Source: Porpolomopsis calyptriformis
Taxonomy: Eukaryota; Basidiomycota; Agaricomycetes; Agaricales; Hygrophoraceae
Length of the DNA stretch: 64,000 nt
Direction of reading: 5' to 3'
NCBI GenBank assembly: GCA_951640195.1
Contig: OX621171.1
Location: 1,860,001 to 1,924,000 of the forward strand
The notes below the pieces were generated by a model. That model saw only the letters and a program-made list of their open reading frames with translations, was not told the DNA's origin and did no database searches. This document shows positions 35,526-46,460 of the stretch, in pieces. Position 1 is the first letter of the stretch; each line of letters starts with the position of its first letter. Made by a program: the position numbers and the translations under genes.

Positions 35526-38500
35526 TCATGTTGATTGGGTTTCGCCCACCTTCTTCCTTCCACCTTCCTTCCACTTAGCGTGTGCCCAGGCGTCAGGTGG
35601 CACAGGGAACGGCAAAATACAGTACTTGTATGGCCGCAAGTGCTTTTTGTCACAGTCCTGTACAAAGTTAGGTCGACGAACCTTCTGCACACGCGACTTG
35701 CAGAATCCACATGAAAGGCGGCACCAATCGCCCTTCTTATCAAGCATGCTTGACGTTACAAAACAGCCCACACCACATGTCGGACATGCCGGAGGATCCA
35801 ATCCCCATGGGCAGTCCTCGTTGGAGAGCGCGAATTGCGTGACGGAAATGTCACCTCCTGATTCCGATTCCGATCCCTTCCATGCACGAATGAGCAGGAC
35901 GGGTGTGTGTGAGAGGATGTCTACTCGGTCAAATGACCGATGCAGCGCTTCCTCCACATCCTGCATGTTCTTCTCTTGCTGAAGGAATGCCAGCTCAACG
36001 AATAACGGCAATGCAGATGTGACTTTGATAGGCGATAACACCTTTGCGGAGAATCCAATGACCCAAGTGAAGATATTACTAGAAGGAGGGATAAAACGGT
36101 TTATTGATTGTTGGGCAGAAGTCGCAAAGGGGAAGGGGAAGAGGGAAATCCTGCATACCTTTCAACCAGGGACTTCCACGACTGTAGACTTCCCTCGTGG
36201 TGAAATGTGTGCCCACAGCACAGGGCAATCAAGCCCTTGATTGATGGGTTCTGCATAAACACGGGATCGTATGCATCCTGCATAGTAGCGCGTAGAATCT
36301 GGGGAAACCGGTTCCGGTTCAGTTCCAGTTCGACGATAGCATCTTCTTATGAAGTCCTCCAACAACTACTTACTTCAGTGATGTGGGCGTGGCGGTTGGT
36401 TTTGGCCCCTGGGAATGCGTAGACTAACTCCCCCGTTTGAACTGTAGTATGGCCTTCAAGGACGACAAGGACTGCTGAGTTCGGGAATCGCTTTATCCAC
36501 TCCACCGCTTGTGAGCGCAATGCTTTGAGAGTGCGTCCATTATTCAAGTAAACGTATATAGTCTGGAGCTGTTTATAGAATACCATAAGCCTAAATCACT
36601 CGGTCATTCGAGGAAACGTCCCTCACCTGGTCATCCTGCTCGTGCTTGTAAAAGTCTTTCAATCGCCCTGCGATATTCGGGGCGGTTAGTGTCTCTTTGA
36701 CCATTCTTGCCTCACATGTGTATATGTGGATGTAGAGGAGGGGGGTTATAACCCTCCCCCCGTGGAAGAATGATTTTATTCGTGAGTTGATTGTATACTG
36801 AAGAAGGAAAATCAGTGGTGTTGTCTTGCATGAAGTAGATCCAAACCTTGGGAAGTATTTTTTTGAGGCGACAATGCCTCAGGCAGTACCATGGAGTTCC
36901 CTCAGGAACATCCCACTGGACACACGCAGTCGAGTCCGAGGAAACACACAGCATGACACCACACCCTGGTTCACTGCATACCACAAATGACCCACCATCA
37001 CTACAATATTGGCAAAACTATCCAAAACATGCAGCATATTAGCGGGACTCGTAATAAATTATTTTTCCTCCCATCTTCTTACCATCTTTGCCGACCCCTT
37101 GCCTTGTGCTTCATCATCATCTTGAGATGATGATGCCGTTTCCGACGTCAGTTTATCCATGTTCTCCAATGAATGGAGAAAGTCTTCGCCAGGGTTTCCT
37201 GGCAGTGCATCCGTGATGCAGGTTGACGTGTGAAACCCATAGCGCCGTCGCTTCACTGCACGGCCACCTGCAGCAGCCTTCCTCTTCCTCTTCTCGGGCA
37301 CACGGTTGGAAGTCTGTTTTTTCGTCGCTCCACTTGACGAACTCCTCCTCTCTGCACCCACATGCTTCGCATTGGGTTGAGATGGTGGATCCAGGGAGGG
37401 GGAGGATGCAGGCAACGGATGGTTGTTGATTGAAGATGATGCTGTGAGCATCGGATCAATGCCGAAGTTTTCATCCTGAAGTGGAGGTGATGTTGGCTTG
37501 CCTCCGCTCGAGCTGGTTGCTTTGTTTAAAAAGAGTGTGTAATGTCAACAACTGTTCATCAAAGAAACAATGTAGGATGATGTACATGGAATGTTTGCCA
37601 AGTCACCGAGGTCGAAATTGAACTCGGGCTGGTTCTCTGCTATACTGCCGCGCATCACAGCAGCAGGTTGATTAGCTGTATCCTTGGCTGGGGCGGCAGG
37701 GTTGGCAGGGGCGGCAGGTGTCGCAGGGGCGGTGGATTTGGCTGGGGGGGCGGATTTAGCTGGGGGGGCGGATTTGGCTGGGGGGGCGGATTTGGCTGGG
37801 GCAGCAGGGTTGGCGGTGGCGGCGGGTTTGGCTGGGGCAGTGGTTTGGGCTGGGGCGGCGGGTTTGGCAGGGGCGGTGGATTTGGCAGGGGCAGTGGGGT
37901 TGACAGTGGCGGATTTGGCTGGGGCAGCAGGGTTGGCGGTGGCGGCGGTTTTAGCTGGGGCGGTGGTTTGGGCTCGGGCGGCGGGTTTGGCAGGGGTGGT
38001 GGGTTTGGATGCAGGAATGGGCTGGGCTGGGGCGGTGGCTTGGTTGCCGGTATTTTCAAATGTTGCGAGCGTTAGTTTGTTTCCGACTTGCACCTGTTCC
38101 AATGCTGCCAACAATGGCTCTAGACTACCACAGAATGTGGGTCATTATGCTATGCCACAGATCAGATCCAATACATACCTGTGTGAGTCGGCCTTGTCTT
38201 TCGTGAGGTCGATGGGCCGAGATGTGGAGGTAGATGGAGATGGAGCCGACTGGTGGGTCTGTTCACCTACTTGGCGCTCTTGGCCAGGATCGGAAGGAGG
38301 CTGGGTGGCTTGGGTAAGGGGTGGTTGGTGGATGAGGGCATTTGGCTGCGTGCTAGTTGGTGATGATATGTTAATAAAGAGACATAAAGATATGTTTGTT
38401 TGTTTGTTCATACTCTATGCCGCGTGCAGAAATTTTGGGAGAAGGTGAGATGTTCAGGAAATCGTTGGGATTCCAACCACCTTCATTGGGTTCAGGGGTA

Positions 38501-38640
38501 TAGCGTGGTGAAGGTTGATTGGTTGTGTGGCCTTGGGTCGGGGAGATATTCATCGGAGAGGGTGGGTTGCCTTGGGAGGAATCACTATCAGAGTAATCAT
38601 CCCCATGAAAGTTGCTAGTCGCTGATTGTGTATGGGGCAT
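35526..38640 (-). CDS. PHD-type zinc-finger protein with Ala/Pro/Lys-rich linker
   Basis: Multi-exon gene read from ATG 38640 (MPHTQSATSNFHGDDYSDSD). Exons give an acidic Pro/Ser-rich N-terminus, a long Ala/Pro/Lys/Thr-repeat linker (about 38030-37684) and a basic nuclear-localisation-like tract (PEKRKRKAAAGGRAVKRRR). A zinc finger follows: FCQYCSDGGSFVVCSEPGCG...LC...WYCLRHC. Choosing the 3' splice at 'ttggatag' restores the first CxxC. Next comes a globular part (YKQLQTIYVYLNNGRTLKAL, FPNSAVLVVLEGH, LIALCCGHTFHHEGSLQSW). A second cysteine cluster lies near the C-terminus (PPACPTCGVGC...CRLSCGFCKSR). A chromatin-reader or DNA-binding role is likely; the family is otherwise not recognised. 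It is divergent from the Ulp1-type gene, with a LINE stub in the shared 5' region. Some exon borders in the C-terminal third are tentative. Confidence 0.7.
37684..38030. repeat. Coding minisatellite (Ala/Pro/Lys linker)
   Basis: Imperfect GGCGGCGGGTTTGGC-type repeats. On the minus strand they read as Pro-Ala-Lys-(Pro/Ser/Thr) units inside the zinc-finger gene. Other frames are also open purely because of the repeat composition. Confidence 0.85.
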
Positions 38641-38697
38641 TGCAGCTAATCGTGTATGAAAAGTCTGTTGTAACGGCGCTAAGGAAAAAGAGACTCA

Positions 38698-38878
38698 CGT
38701 GATTTGATTTTTTTTTTTTTTTTTTGAATTCAGCAAATGTATGCGCTAAGATGCACTAGTTAGTTCTATATTACTATACACAACCAACTCTGCAACTTTG
38801 TTCGCAGCCTTATAAGTGGGTTGTCCCAGGGCTTTGGCTCACGCAGTGAGTTTCATGAGTTGTGTCGTGATTTGATTT
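38698..38878 (-). mobile_element. LINE 3' stub (155 bp) with 13-bp target-site duplication
   Basis: cgtgatttgattt occurs at 38698-38710 and again at 38866-38878. The 155-bp insert begins with a T run (poly(A) on the minus strand). It shares blocks with the 34-kb LINE 3' end (ttcagca, gctaagatg/gctaagacg, ggctttggctcacgcagtgagt). It lies in the short region between two divergent genes. Confidence 0.87.
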
Positions 38879-39048
38879 AATCGACAGGCAAACGAAGGCT
38901 GCAAGAAGTGAAGTAAAGTGAACTGGTGGCTAGTCCTATAAGGATTTCTAGGAAACCCCGAAGCCTCACATAGAGTCGCTTTGTGAGGTGAGTGTTTATG
39001 TGTGGGTTCCGTTAGTGTATGCGAATCAACTTAAGCTGGAATTAAGGA

Positions 39049-40656
39049 ATGGCTGAAGTTTTCGCCAACGATGAAAGCCTCTGGAATCAGTCGACAACCC
39101 CCCCCGTTAGCAAGTTCACTAAATGGACCTTTGGACGTAATTTCATCTGGATAGGCACGATATGCTGCGAATTGCATGATGATGGCCTCCCAGCATTCGA
39201 GCTTGCGCTCTTTGATGCGCACTACATGTATTGGCATACAAGTGCTACTGGCCAGTACAGCCATAACTACAACTACCACACTCGGTTGCGTGCTGCCATA
39301 GAGGACTACTTCAAGGGGGTGAAGGGGCATAATTTGCGCTCGCCTGAAGTCCTCACCCCATGGCTATGGCGAACATTCTGTGGATGCACCCATATCCCAG
39401 AGGGCCGCAATGACTTTATGGAACTCATTAAGAGATATGGTGCCTGGAAGGATGAAGGCATGCCTGCACCCTCTCTGGACGGTGAGTGTAATGAGATATT
39501 TATTCACGCTTCGATTTTAATTTTAATTGACACGCAGAGTGGGAAAGGGCTTTAAAAACCCCCAGTGTCCAGCTTTATCTGCCCAGGTGGCTAGAAATTT
39601 CAAAAGACCACCTAGGCTTCCCAGAGAAAAAGACAAGACTTTACGCCTGGCAATTCCATGTGTTTTTGCGAGCATGCCCAAGCAGTACTATTGCAGCTGG
39701 TAAGACATTGCGTTTTCTCTGCTTGTTGAAGACTAACTATTTGGTGTAAAAGAGGCAAACAAACCATTGAAATTTGTCGACACCCCGATCTATGCCTTTT
39801 TCTCCAAGGAAGAGCGTTCCACGATGCCTTGGATACGTCTGCTTGCAGACCCATCCTTGGTATGCCCACGCTCCACCTCCCTCGTTGACCACAAAGCTCT
39901 ACAAAAGCTTAACCCAGGCGCCGAATTGGATGACTCTATCCTAGGCTCATACATCGATCTCTGTCGGGCTCAGAATAAGGATAAAGAAGTAAAACTGATA
40001 TCGACATATTTCTGGCCTCAGGTATCAAACCTAGACCACAAGGATTATGGTGGCGCAACAAGGTTGCTCTCTGCAGAGTTGGTAAGCCCTTTTCCCAAAC
40101 GTTTCCTTCCTTCCATCGATCTGACAGGTTACCAAGAATGGCCAAAAGGTCAAACGTGGATGGTATGCAGCTGCTTTGTCCTCCATCAACGAGACGTTGG
40201 AAACCTTGAAGTCCCTTTATATCCCCGTAAACCAAAACCAAAATCACTGGCTGCTGCTGAGGATGAACTTCACGGATCGACGCTGGGAGTTCTATGATAG
40301 TATGACTGCATGCGGAAATGCGAAGACCCGGGCAGGCATTATTAAAGTGAGATTTTCAAGCCACAGAGTTCCTGATTAAATGCTGACAGGTGTCGAAAAA
40401 GGCTGTCAGCGATTATCTCACCACTGAGGTGAATTATAATCTCTCTGGGTGGAATTGCGAAACAGATATGTCTGTGCCGCAACAAAAAGGGTCCACAGAT
40501 TGCGGGGTGTATACCTGTCAATATCTCAAGTGGCTGGTCAACGGTATGGCTATACCTTCAGTTTTGGAAGAGGCTGATGTTGCTGATTTTCAGAATATGA
40601 TGATCATGGAGCTGGTTTCTGGGAAGCTTAGGATTGGCGATCGCAAGGAATCTTAA
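39049..40656 (+). CDS. Ulp1-type (C48) cysteine protease
   Basis: Six exons (39049-39481, 39538-39699, 39753-40021, 40043-40081, 40128-40346, 40390-40656) join in frame to 462 residues. The C-terminal half shows the SUMO-protease triad: His at about 341 (QNHWLLLRM), Asp at about 358 (EFYDS), Gln at about 406 and Cys at about 412 (QKGSTDCGVYTCQYLKWL). Members cleave SUMO or related modifiers from conjugates. The N-terminal half (KFTKWTFGRNFIW, LRSPEVLTPWLWRTFCGC) is unrecognised. Ulp1-type domains are also found in Zisupton/KDZ and some Helitron-type transposons, so a mobile origin is possible. It is divergent from the PHD gene and near the TET/JBP-like gene. Confidence 0.85.
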
Positions 40657-40790
40657 TATACACTCACTGTACTATTCACCTGGTTTTTGTCTGAAGATGG
40701 GGTAGCTTTATTAGCTGTAATAGCATTCAGCATTCGTTCAGCATTCGTTCATTCAGCCATTCTATTCATTTGTGCATCGCAACCTTGTCT

Positions 40791-42821
40791 TCATTTCATC
40801 ATTTCCTCAACATACTTATGAAAGTTGTGCATGGCACCTTTGGCAATGAGGGCGTGTATGCCTTTGAACGTTCTCTTCATGAAAACCAACTCGTCGTTGT
40901 CCTCAAACATAGTGAAATTTGCCAAGTCTTGTCGCTTTTTCCACTCCATCACCAGATTCTTGATCTAGTCAGAAAAATGGATGGATGCAATACCCCCATA
41001 TTCGACAGAAAGACATACCATGTCTACATCAAAGTGTGACAAATCGACCCATATGCCTTTCTTGTCGTATCCTTTCGTTGCATCCGATAGATCAAGGAGG
41101 TGGGTTGCGAGGTCATCTGCATTACCGCTGAGTGGCTGAAGGAGCAATTTCACCCAACGTGGGATGGGTTCTGGTTCTAGCTTATCGTGACCATCATCCA
41201 CGACCTAGAAGAAAAAGGATGGCTACCGTCACCATCCATCTGGACTTGTACTCCGAATGACTCGAATGCAAGCCTGATACCCACCAGAGTGGTGTCTGTA
41301 GCGCGCCCCTTCCCCTTCGTATCCTAGGAGACATACATATAAGCATACACGAGGCACATGATGGGGAAAATACTATACCCTTTTCCTTTTCTCAACCTCT
41401 ATTTCTGGATCCAGACCTACAAGCAGGCTTTTGGATAGATTTCGATTTCGATTTTTCTGGACGAATTCTTGGATAAATCGCCATTGCTTCTGACTAGGTA
41501 TGAAGAAGATAAGACCCACCTGCTGAGGGTGATTCACAGATGGTATAGCTGAGGAGGGTATACGCCTTGCCAATGAGGGCTGCTTAGGGCGTCTTACCTG
41601 TACAAATCATTCAAATACAAACATAAAACTACAAACAAACCTGGAAGTCCTTGCCAGGAGAAGCAGGTAGTGACTTTGCTGAGACGCCTGCTTCTGCTTC
41701 TGGTTTTGTATTCGCTTGAATTCTCTGTGTATGGTGAATATGACGCCATTGAAAAATAACATAGTCGGTACCTTTCTCATGGCCTTTTTTCTGGGGACAT
41801 CACCCCCCGTTAATGCAGGGAGGGTCTGAAAGAAATCCATAGGGCAAGATGCAACCCTCTCTCCACTCCTCAGAATCCGTGCTTTGGGGAAATCATTAGA
41901 TAATTCAACATGCTTGTCCTTGCGTGGGCGTCCTCGCTTCCTTTTTGGAGCTCATGAAATTAATTGAATGATAAGTACTTAACAAGCTATCGAATTGACA
42001 TCAGGATCACACACCTTCACCTTCACCCTCACCTTGATCGTTATCATCTTGTTCATATTCGTGTTCGTGTTCATACCCAGGTCCAAGTTCAAGCTCAGGT
42101 ACACGCTCAAGTTCCACGGAGGAGATCGCGACAGCCTCCAAACGATTGGTGAACCCAAATAAGATGCAGTCTGCTTCGAAACCGTCAAGCCAGGTGGTGC
42201 AATTCGATCGGTCACTGAAAGGATCAACGGATTTTAGGACTTGGGGAAGCCAGTAGAATTCTTTGCTCTGCTTCCAGGATAAAAGGTCTGGGTATACAAG
42301 CATTTATTACTCAAGCCTAGCCTTGAAAATATCGATATCTTACCATACCACCAGTGTTGTCTGGAAGAATAATGGCTTCTAAGCTCGGCTTCGAATGCTT
42401 TGAGTTTTTTGGGCTGGTGGGCCTTCCCTAGCTCCAGTCGAACACAGAACCGATGAACGACATCAGGAATCCAAAGACTGCCAGACGCAGGCTTTTCTCT
42501 TTGCGCTTCCTTTATGATATACGTCCTAAGCATGTCATACCATACCATCAACTTTCCAAGATGACTCCCTCCATCCTCTTTTTGAAATTGCAGCTGAAGC
42601 TGGCACAAGTCAATGACGGTGAATATTGGCCTCCACTTTATCGGGAGAGAACAAATATGTTGGGCCGCTTGGACTGACATGAGTCCATCCTGGGTGGTGT
42701 TTTTGATATAGCATCGTGAGGATAGCGGAACCGTGGCCTGCGGGACCTTTCCAATAGGCCACCAGCTAGTTTCGAGAGCATGCAAATCAGTCTCCATGGA
42801 TTTTATCAAGAGATTTAGCAA
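40791..42821 (-). CDS. Hypothetical multi-exon protein, convergent to the Ulp1-type gene
   Basis: Exons chain from ATG 42821: about 42821-42344 (METDLHALETSWWPIGKVPQ...HWWYG), then after 'acccag' DLLSWKQSKEFYWLPQVLKS...CTTWLDGFEADCILFG with an acidic Glu/His tail. Exons near 41840-41370 follow (VPTMLFFNGVIFTIHREFKR, KQWRFIQEFVQKNRNRN), then 41201-41020 (IPRWVKLLLQPLSG, DKKGIWVDLSHFDVDM). After a GTATGT intron the end reads IKNLVMEWKKRQDLANFTMF to a stop at 40791. No domain is recognised. Exon borders in the middle are approximate. The reading is consistent with a real gene of about 500 residues. Confidence 0.55.
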
Positions 42822-43009
42822 GATGCACTAAAGTGATCGGGGCAAGTATGGTTTGTTTGTCAAGATTTATCAGCTACGCCTGCTATACTTCACTGCATAT
42901 ACCGTATTGAGTCGATGGAGCTGTAGATTGAGCTAAAAAGTAGAGGACAACTGTGGAATAACACTGCGCCATTCGATCCTGATCCTGCCACCTTCTTCTA
43001 CCTGCCCTT

Positions 43010-43350
43010 CTCCCTTGCGTTCACTTAGAGGCCTGGCTGAAATAAATGCATTCCGTTTGAAGCAAAGGTTGGAGAGCAGTCTAACAGAGTTTCAGTGTAC
43101 TCCTCTGAACCGAACCGCTCTGTTCCGAACAGAGTGTACTTGGTTAAAAGGTGGTGATACATTGTGGTGCAGTGAAGCTAAGAGGCAAGAACCAGGCCAA
43201 CCGAAGGTGAATGGTAACATAGCGCTGTGTAGCACTGACTAACTGCATGACGCATACAGCGTTCGCTGACAGGACATGAACCTACCGCGGTCTGAGAATT
43301 AAGGGGCGAGAAAACCAAGCCAATCGACAGTGAGCGTGGGCAGAGCTCGT
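43010..43350 (-). repeat. Inverted copy of the 218-bp repeat family and its unique end
   Basis: The reverse complement contains tcgattggcttggttttctcg, cgcggtaggttcatgtcctg, cttcactgcaccacaa, ctctgttcggaacagag and atttcagcca in the same order as 28770-29520 on the plus strand. The pair therefore faces each other across about 13.5 kb. Confidence 0.87.
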
Positions 43351-43384
43351 TTGCCACAAGCCACAATAATCGTGGCATCCACAC

Positions 43385-43390
43385 TATAAA
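43385..43390 (+). promoter_or_regulatory. TATA box of F-box gene 1
   Basis: TATAAA, 66 bp before the ATG at 43456. Confidence 0.5.
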
Positions 43391-43455
43391 ATCCCCTCAT
43401 TTTTTCTCGACCCCAATTCTCCACTTTCTCCCTAAGCCACCACCCACCATCCATC

Positions 43456-44199
43456 ATGATCCTCCTTCCCCTAGAGCTGTGGTTCAAAATAATCTCCCAC
43501 ATTCAGGACAGGCCCAGGGATCTACTCGCACTATCCCTAGTGAATAGGGATGTTTCCTCCGCTGTGTTGCCCTCCCTGGCCCAATATGCCATCGTCAATC
43601 CATTGCCACAGCCGCGACACCCTATCCACCTTGTTGAGTTCACCGCCATTTCGGAGTGGGGCGGCGATTTGGTTCAGGAACATCTGGAGATGGCCGGGAG
43701 TAACCTGTGGGTCGCCAGGTTGGGATTCGATGCCTCCGGATGTCAGTGTTTTAGTTTATTCCTATATGTCTGGGCTTTATCACTAATCCCGCATAAAGAT
43801 GACTGCCTAGAACTCGAGCGGTTAAGCTTTTCCCGCAACTTATACCTCAGGGAAGTTACCCTCTCTGGATTACGACTAAAAATGCCAGGTCACTACGACA
43901 CAATCGATATCTCGAGAATATTTGCTGGATGTCTGATGAGTGCTTTGACCAAGTTCACTCTGGATCTTACACGGGCCAACCTGGATAACTGCGTCAACGT
44001 CAATTGGGCCCTCCTCGACGCATATCTTTCCTCGAGACCTTCCCTTCAATCTGTGCACATTTTAGGCCCTCTGTTTGTGATAGAGGTCAACGATATCATG
44101 CCACTGATTGGCACCAAGGGCATCCTTAGGGTGACATCCATGCCAACCCTGCCGGAACCATCGGTACCATGGCCATCCCTATCGTGGGTGGGTATGTAA
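43456..44199 (+). CDS. F-box-like protein 1 (left arm of a palindrome)
   Basis: A single 247-codon open frame. The N-terminus LPLELWFKIISHIQDRPRDL-LALSLVNR is an F-box, expected to bind SKP1 in an SCF ubiquitin ligase. The remainder (ARLGFDASGCQCFSLFLYVW, LREVTLSGLRL, RPSLQSVHILGPL) resembles degenerate leucine-rich recognition sequence. It is about 75-80% identical by eye to the inverted paralogue at 44976-45779. The frame starts just downstream of a TATA box. Substrate unknown. Confidence 0.8.
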   Translation: MILLPLELWFKIISHIQDRPRDLLALSLVNRDVSSAVLPSLAQYAIVNPLPQPRHPIHLVEFTAISEWGGDLVQEHLEMAGSNLWVARLGFDASGCQCFSLFLYVWALSLIPHKDDCLELERLSFSRNLYLREVTLSGLRLKMPGHYDTIDISRIFAGCLMSALTKFTLDLTRANLDNCVNVNWALLDAYLSSRPSLQSVHILGPLFVIEVNDIMPLIGTKGILRVTSMPTLPEPSVPWPSLSWVGM

Positions 44200-44399
44200 G
44201 CGAGGCAGGAAGAAGTTTTGAAGAAGGAAGGGTAGTGGAAGGGGGCAGGATACGGGTTGAATGGGAATGTGGTGACGTTATCCTGTAGCCATCTGTTGCA
44301 ATGGATCGCGTATGATGACCCTGCCTGATACTGATGAGTCTGGATTGGAAGATATCGTCCTCTTGAGACGACCCAAGCCCAAGGCGGAGAACACAGAGA

Positions 44400-44850
44400 G
44401 AGATCGTTGTCATTGTTGCTGCATCTGTGTCTACTTTTTATATGTATACGACATCGAAGGGGTCTAACCTACAAAGCGAAGCGCTTTGTGATCCTTTGAT
44501 AGCACGATATTACTGAGAAGAAAGATTGTTGGATTGCGCAGCGGCTGCAAGTAATATCGAACTGTTGCTTTTGTCACCCACGCAGATTCGCCCTGCCATT
44601 TCCCATCGGAGAGATCCCTAAAGCTAAATATGTAGCAACTCGTGCTGCAAAGGAAGCCTTATGGCTCCGCACCTTTATTGGTGAAGTATTTGGCCCAATC
44701 CCGTCTCAACTATCTTTTCAAACAACCAATCGGCTATCGTGCTATCAAAGGATCACAAAGCCCTGACCCCTTTGATGTCGCATACATATAAAAAGTAGAC
44801 ACAGATGCAAATGTATGTAGTAACAATGACAACGATCTCTCTCTGTGTTC
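44400..44850. repeat. Palindrome centre with Copia pol fragment in the loop
   Basis: Left-arm sequence ending atagcacgata (44509) is mirrored by tatcgtgctat starting at 44735. The arms continue outward through gtctactttttatatgta-type sequence into the two F-box genes. The 225-bp spacer encodes a Copia RNase H fragment on the plus strand (KYVATRAAKEALWLRTFIGE). Small differences between arms, including an extra aagcgaagcgcttt hairpin on the left, show the duplication is not brand new. Confidence 0.85.
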
Positions 44851-44975
44851 TCTGACTTCGGCTTGGGTAGTCTCAAGAGGACAATATCTTCCACTTCAGA
44901 CTGGTCAGTATCAGCCAGGGTCATAACGGATCCATTTCAACAGATTGTTACAGGATAACATTGCCCCGTTCCTAT

Positions 44976-45779
44976 TCAACCTGTATCCTGCCCCGTTCCA
45001 CTCCCCTTCCTTCTTCGAAACTTCCTCCTACGTATCCGCCCAGATATAGATGGCCATGGTACCAATGGTACCGATGGTTCCGGCAAAGTTGGCCTGAACG
45101 TGACATCAAGGATGCCCTTCGCGGTGACCAGTGGCATGATATCGCTGACCTCCATCACAGACAGAGGGCCTAAAATGTGCACAGATTGAAGGGAAGGTCT
45201 CGAGGAAAGATATGCGTCGAGGAGGGCCCAATTGACTTTGATGCAGTTATCCCAGTTGGCCCGTGTAAGATCGAGAGTGAACTTGGTCAAATCTTCCATA
45301 GAACATCCAGCAAATATCCTCGAGATATCGATTAGGTTGACGTTACCCGGCCGTCTTAGTCGTAATCCAGAGAGGGTAACTTCCCTGAGCCACACGTTGT
45401 GGAAAAAGTTTAGGTGCGTGAGTTCGACGCAGTCATCTTCATGCGGGGTTAGCGATAAAACCCAGACACATAGGAATAACCTGAAACACTGACAACCGGA
45501 CGTATTGAATCCCAACCTGGTGACCCTCAGGTTGCTCCCAGCCCTCTTCAAATTTTGCTGAACCCAACCGCCGTGCCAATTCCTGATGGAGGTGAATTCA
45601 AGGAAACGAATCGGGTGTTGCGGCTTTGGCATTGGATCGACAAGCATGTATCGGGCCAGGAATGGAAACACAACGGAGGCAAAGTTCCTGTTTACTAGTG
45701 CCAGTGCGAGCAGATCTTGGGACGAGTTCTGAATGTAGGGGATAATTTTGAGCCACAGATCTATGGGAAGGGAAATCAT
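44976..45779 (-). CDS. F-box-like protein 2 (right arm of a palindrome)
   Basis: The F-box MISLPIDLWLKIIPYIQNSS is followed by a body matching the left-arm gene (VTRLGFNTSGCQCFRLFLCVW, SGLRLRRPGNVNLIDISRIF, LLDAYLSSRPSLQSVHI). I place the start at 45779 rather than 45857. It aligns with the start of the paralogue, and a TATATA (45818-45823) lies about 40 bp upstream, where the longer frame would otherwise be coding. The C-terminus is longer than in paralogue 1 and ends in a basic stretch (GRIRRRKFRRRKG). Confidence 0.8.
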   Translation of the reverse strand: MISLPIDLWLKIIPYIQNSSQDLLALALVNRNFASVVFPFLARYMLVDPMPKPQHPIRFLEFTSIRNWHGGWVQQNLKRAGSNLRVTRLGFNTSGCQCFRLFLCVWVLSLTPHEDDCVELTHLNFFHNVWLREVTLSGLRLRRPGNVNLIDISRIFAGCSMEDLTKFTLDLTRANWDNCIKVNWALLDAYLSSRPSLQSVHILGPLSVMEVSDIMPLVTAKGILDVTFRPTLPEPSVPLVPWPSISGRIRRRKFRRRKGSGTGQDTG

Positions 45780-45894
45780 GATGGATGATGGTGGTTTTGG
45801 GAGACTTTCGGCTGCTCTATATACTAAGTCGACCTCGACGCTTTGACTCACTCTCAACTAAAATCGATTATTCACATGGCTAGGGTCGCTTAAA

Positions 45895-46460
45895 ATGCCA
45901 CAGTTTGACAGGGTGAACCTGAACGGTCCTCTACTACGACCATCTCCAGCAGTCTTCTTCATGACTGTGTCCGCGTCGCCTCACTTGGCCACTAGATCTC
46001 AATCTCAGAGGGTTACGACCTCAGACCAGATGGAGGGTGAGGGAAACCCCATGGGACCAGGATCTGCGGGGAATCAAAGTCACGCTGCCCAACATCACCA
46101 GGTGAGCTTGCTCTTTTCCTTTTTTTCAGGTTGACAGAGGGGACGTGTTAGGCGAATGAGATGAACATCCCCAAAGCTGTCAGCCCGAGAAGAAGAAAGC
46201 AATGGAAGGCCAAATTTTTGTCGGATGAGGAAACTGAAGAAACACTACCGACCGTCTATGTCAATTCAAAGAACACGAAGATGACAACCATAGCAGAGCC
46301 GTCGGTAAACACCCAGTCGACAACGGATGGCGATGGCAAGATAGCCGAAGAGATCCAGCAAACAATCCACTGTGGGATCGTCACTGCGCCAACCCAGCCG
46401 GGGACTGATAATGACCCCATTGGACCACAGTCGACGGAGAGCCATGGGATTGATGGTTAG
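45895..46460 (+). other. Two short open frames, possibly one gene
   Basis: 45895-46134 (MPQFDRVNLNGPLLRPSPAV) and 46161-46460 (MNIPKAVSPRRRKQWKAKFL) follow each other on the plus strand and are hydrophilic and Thr/Gln-rich. A GTGAGC...TTTCAG intron candidate exists at about 46102-46129, but joining there runs into a stop. No domain. It could be decayed gag or 5' UTR sequence. Confidence 0.3.

Noticed and set aside
37668..38448. Long Gly/Ala-rich plus-strand frames opposite the zinc-finger gene
   Set aside because: They arise from the Ala/Pro/Lys coding minisatellite read in other frames; only the minus-strand frame links to good exons on both sides.
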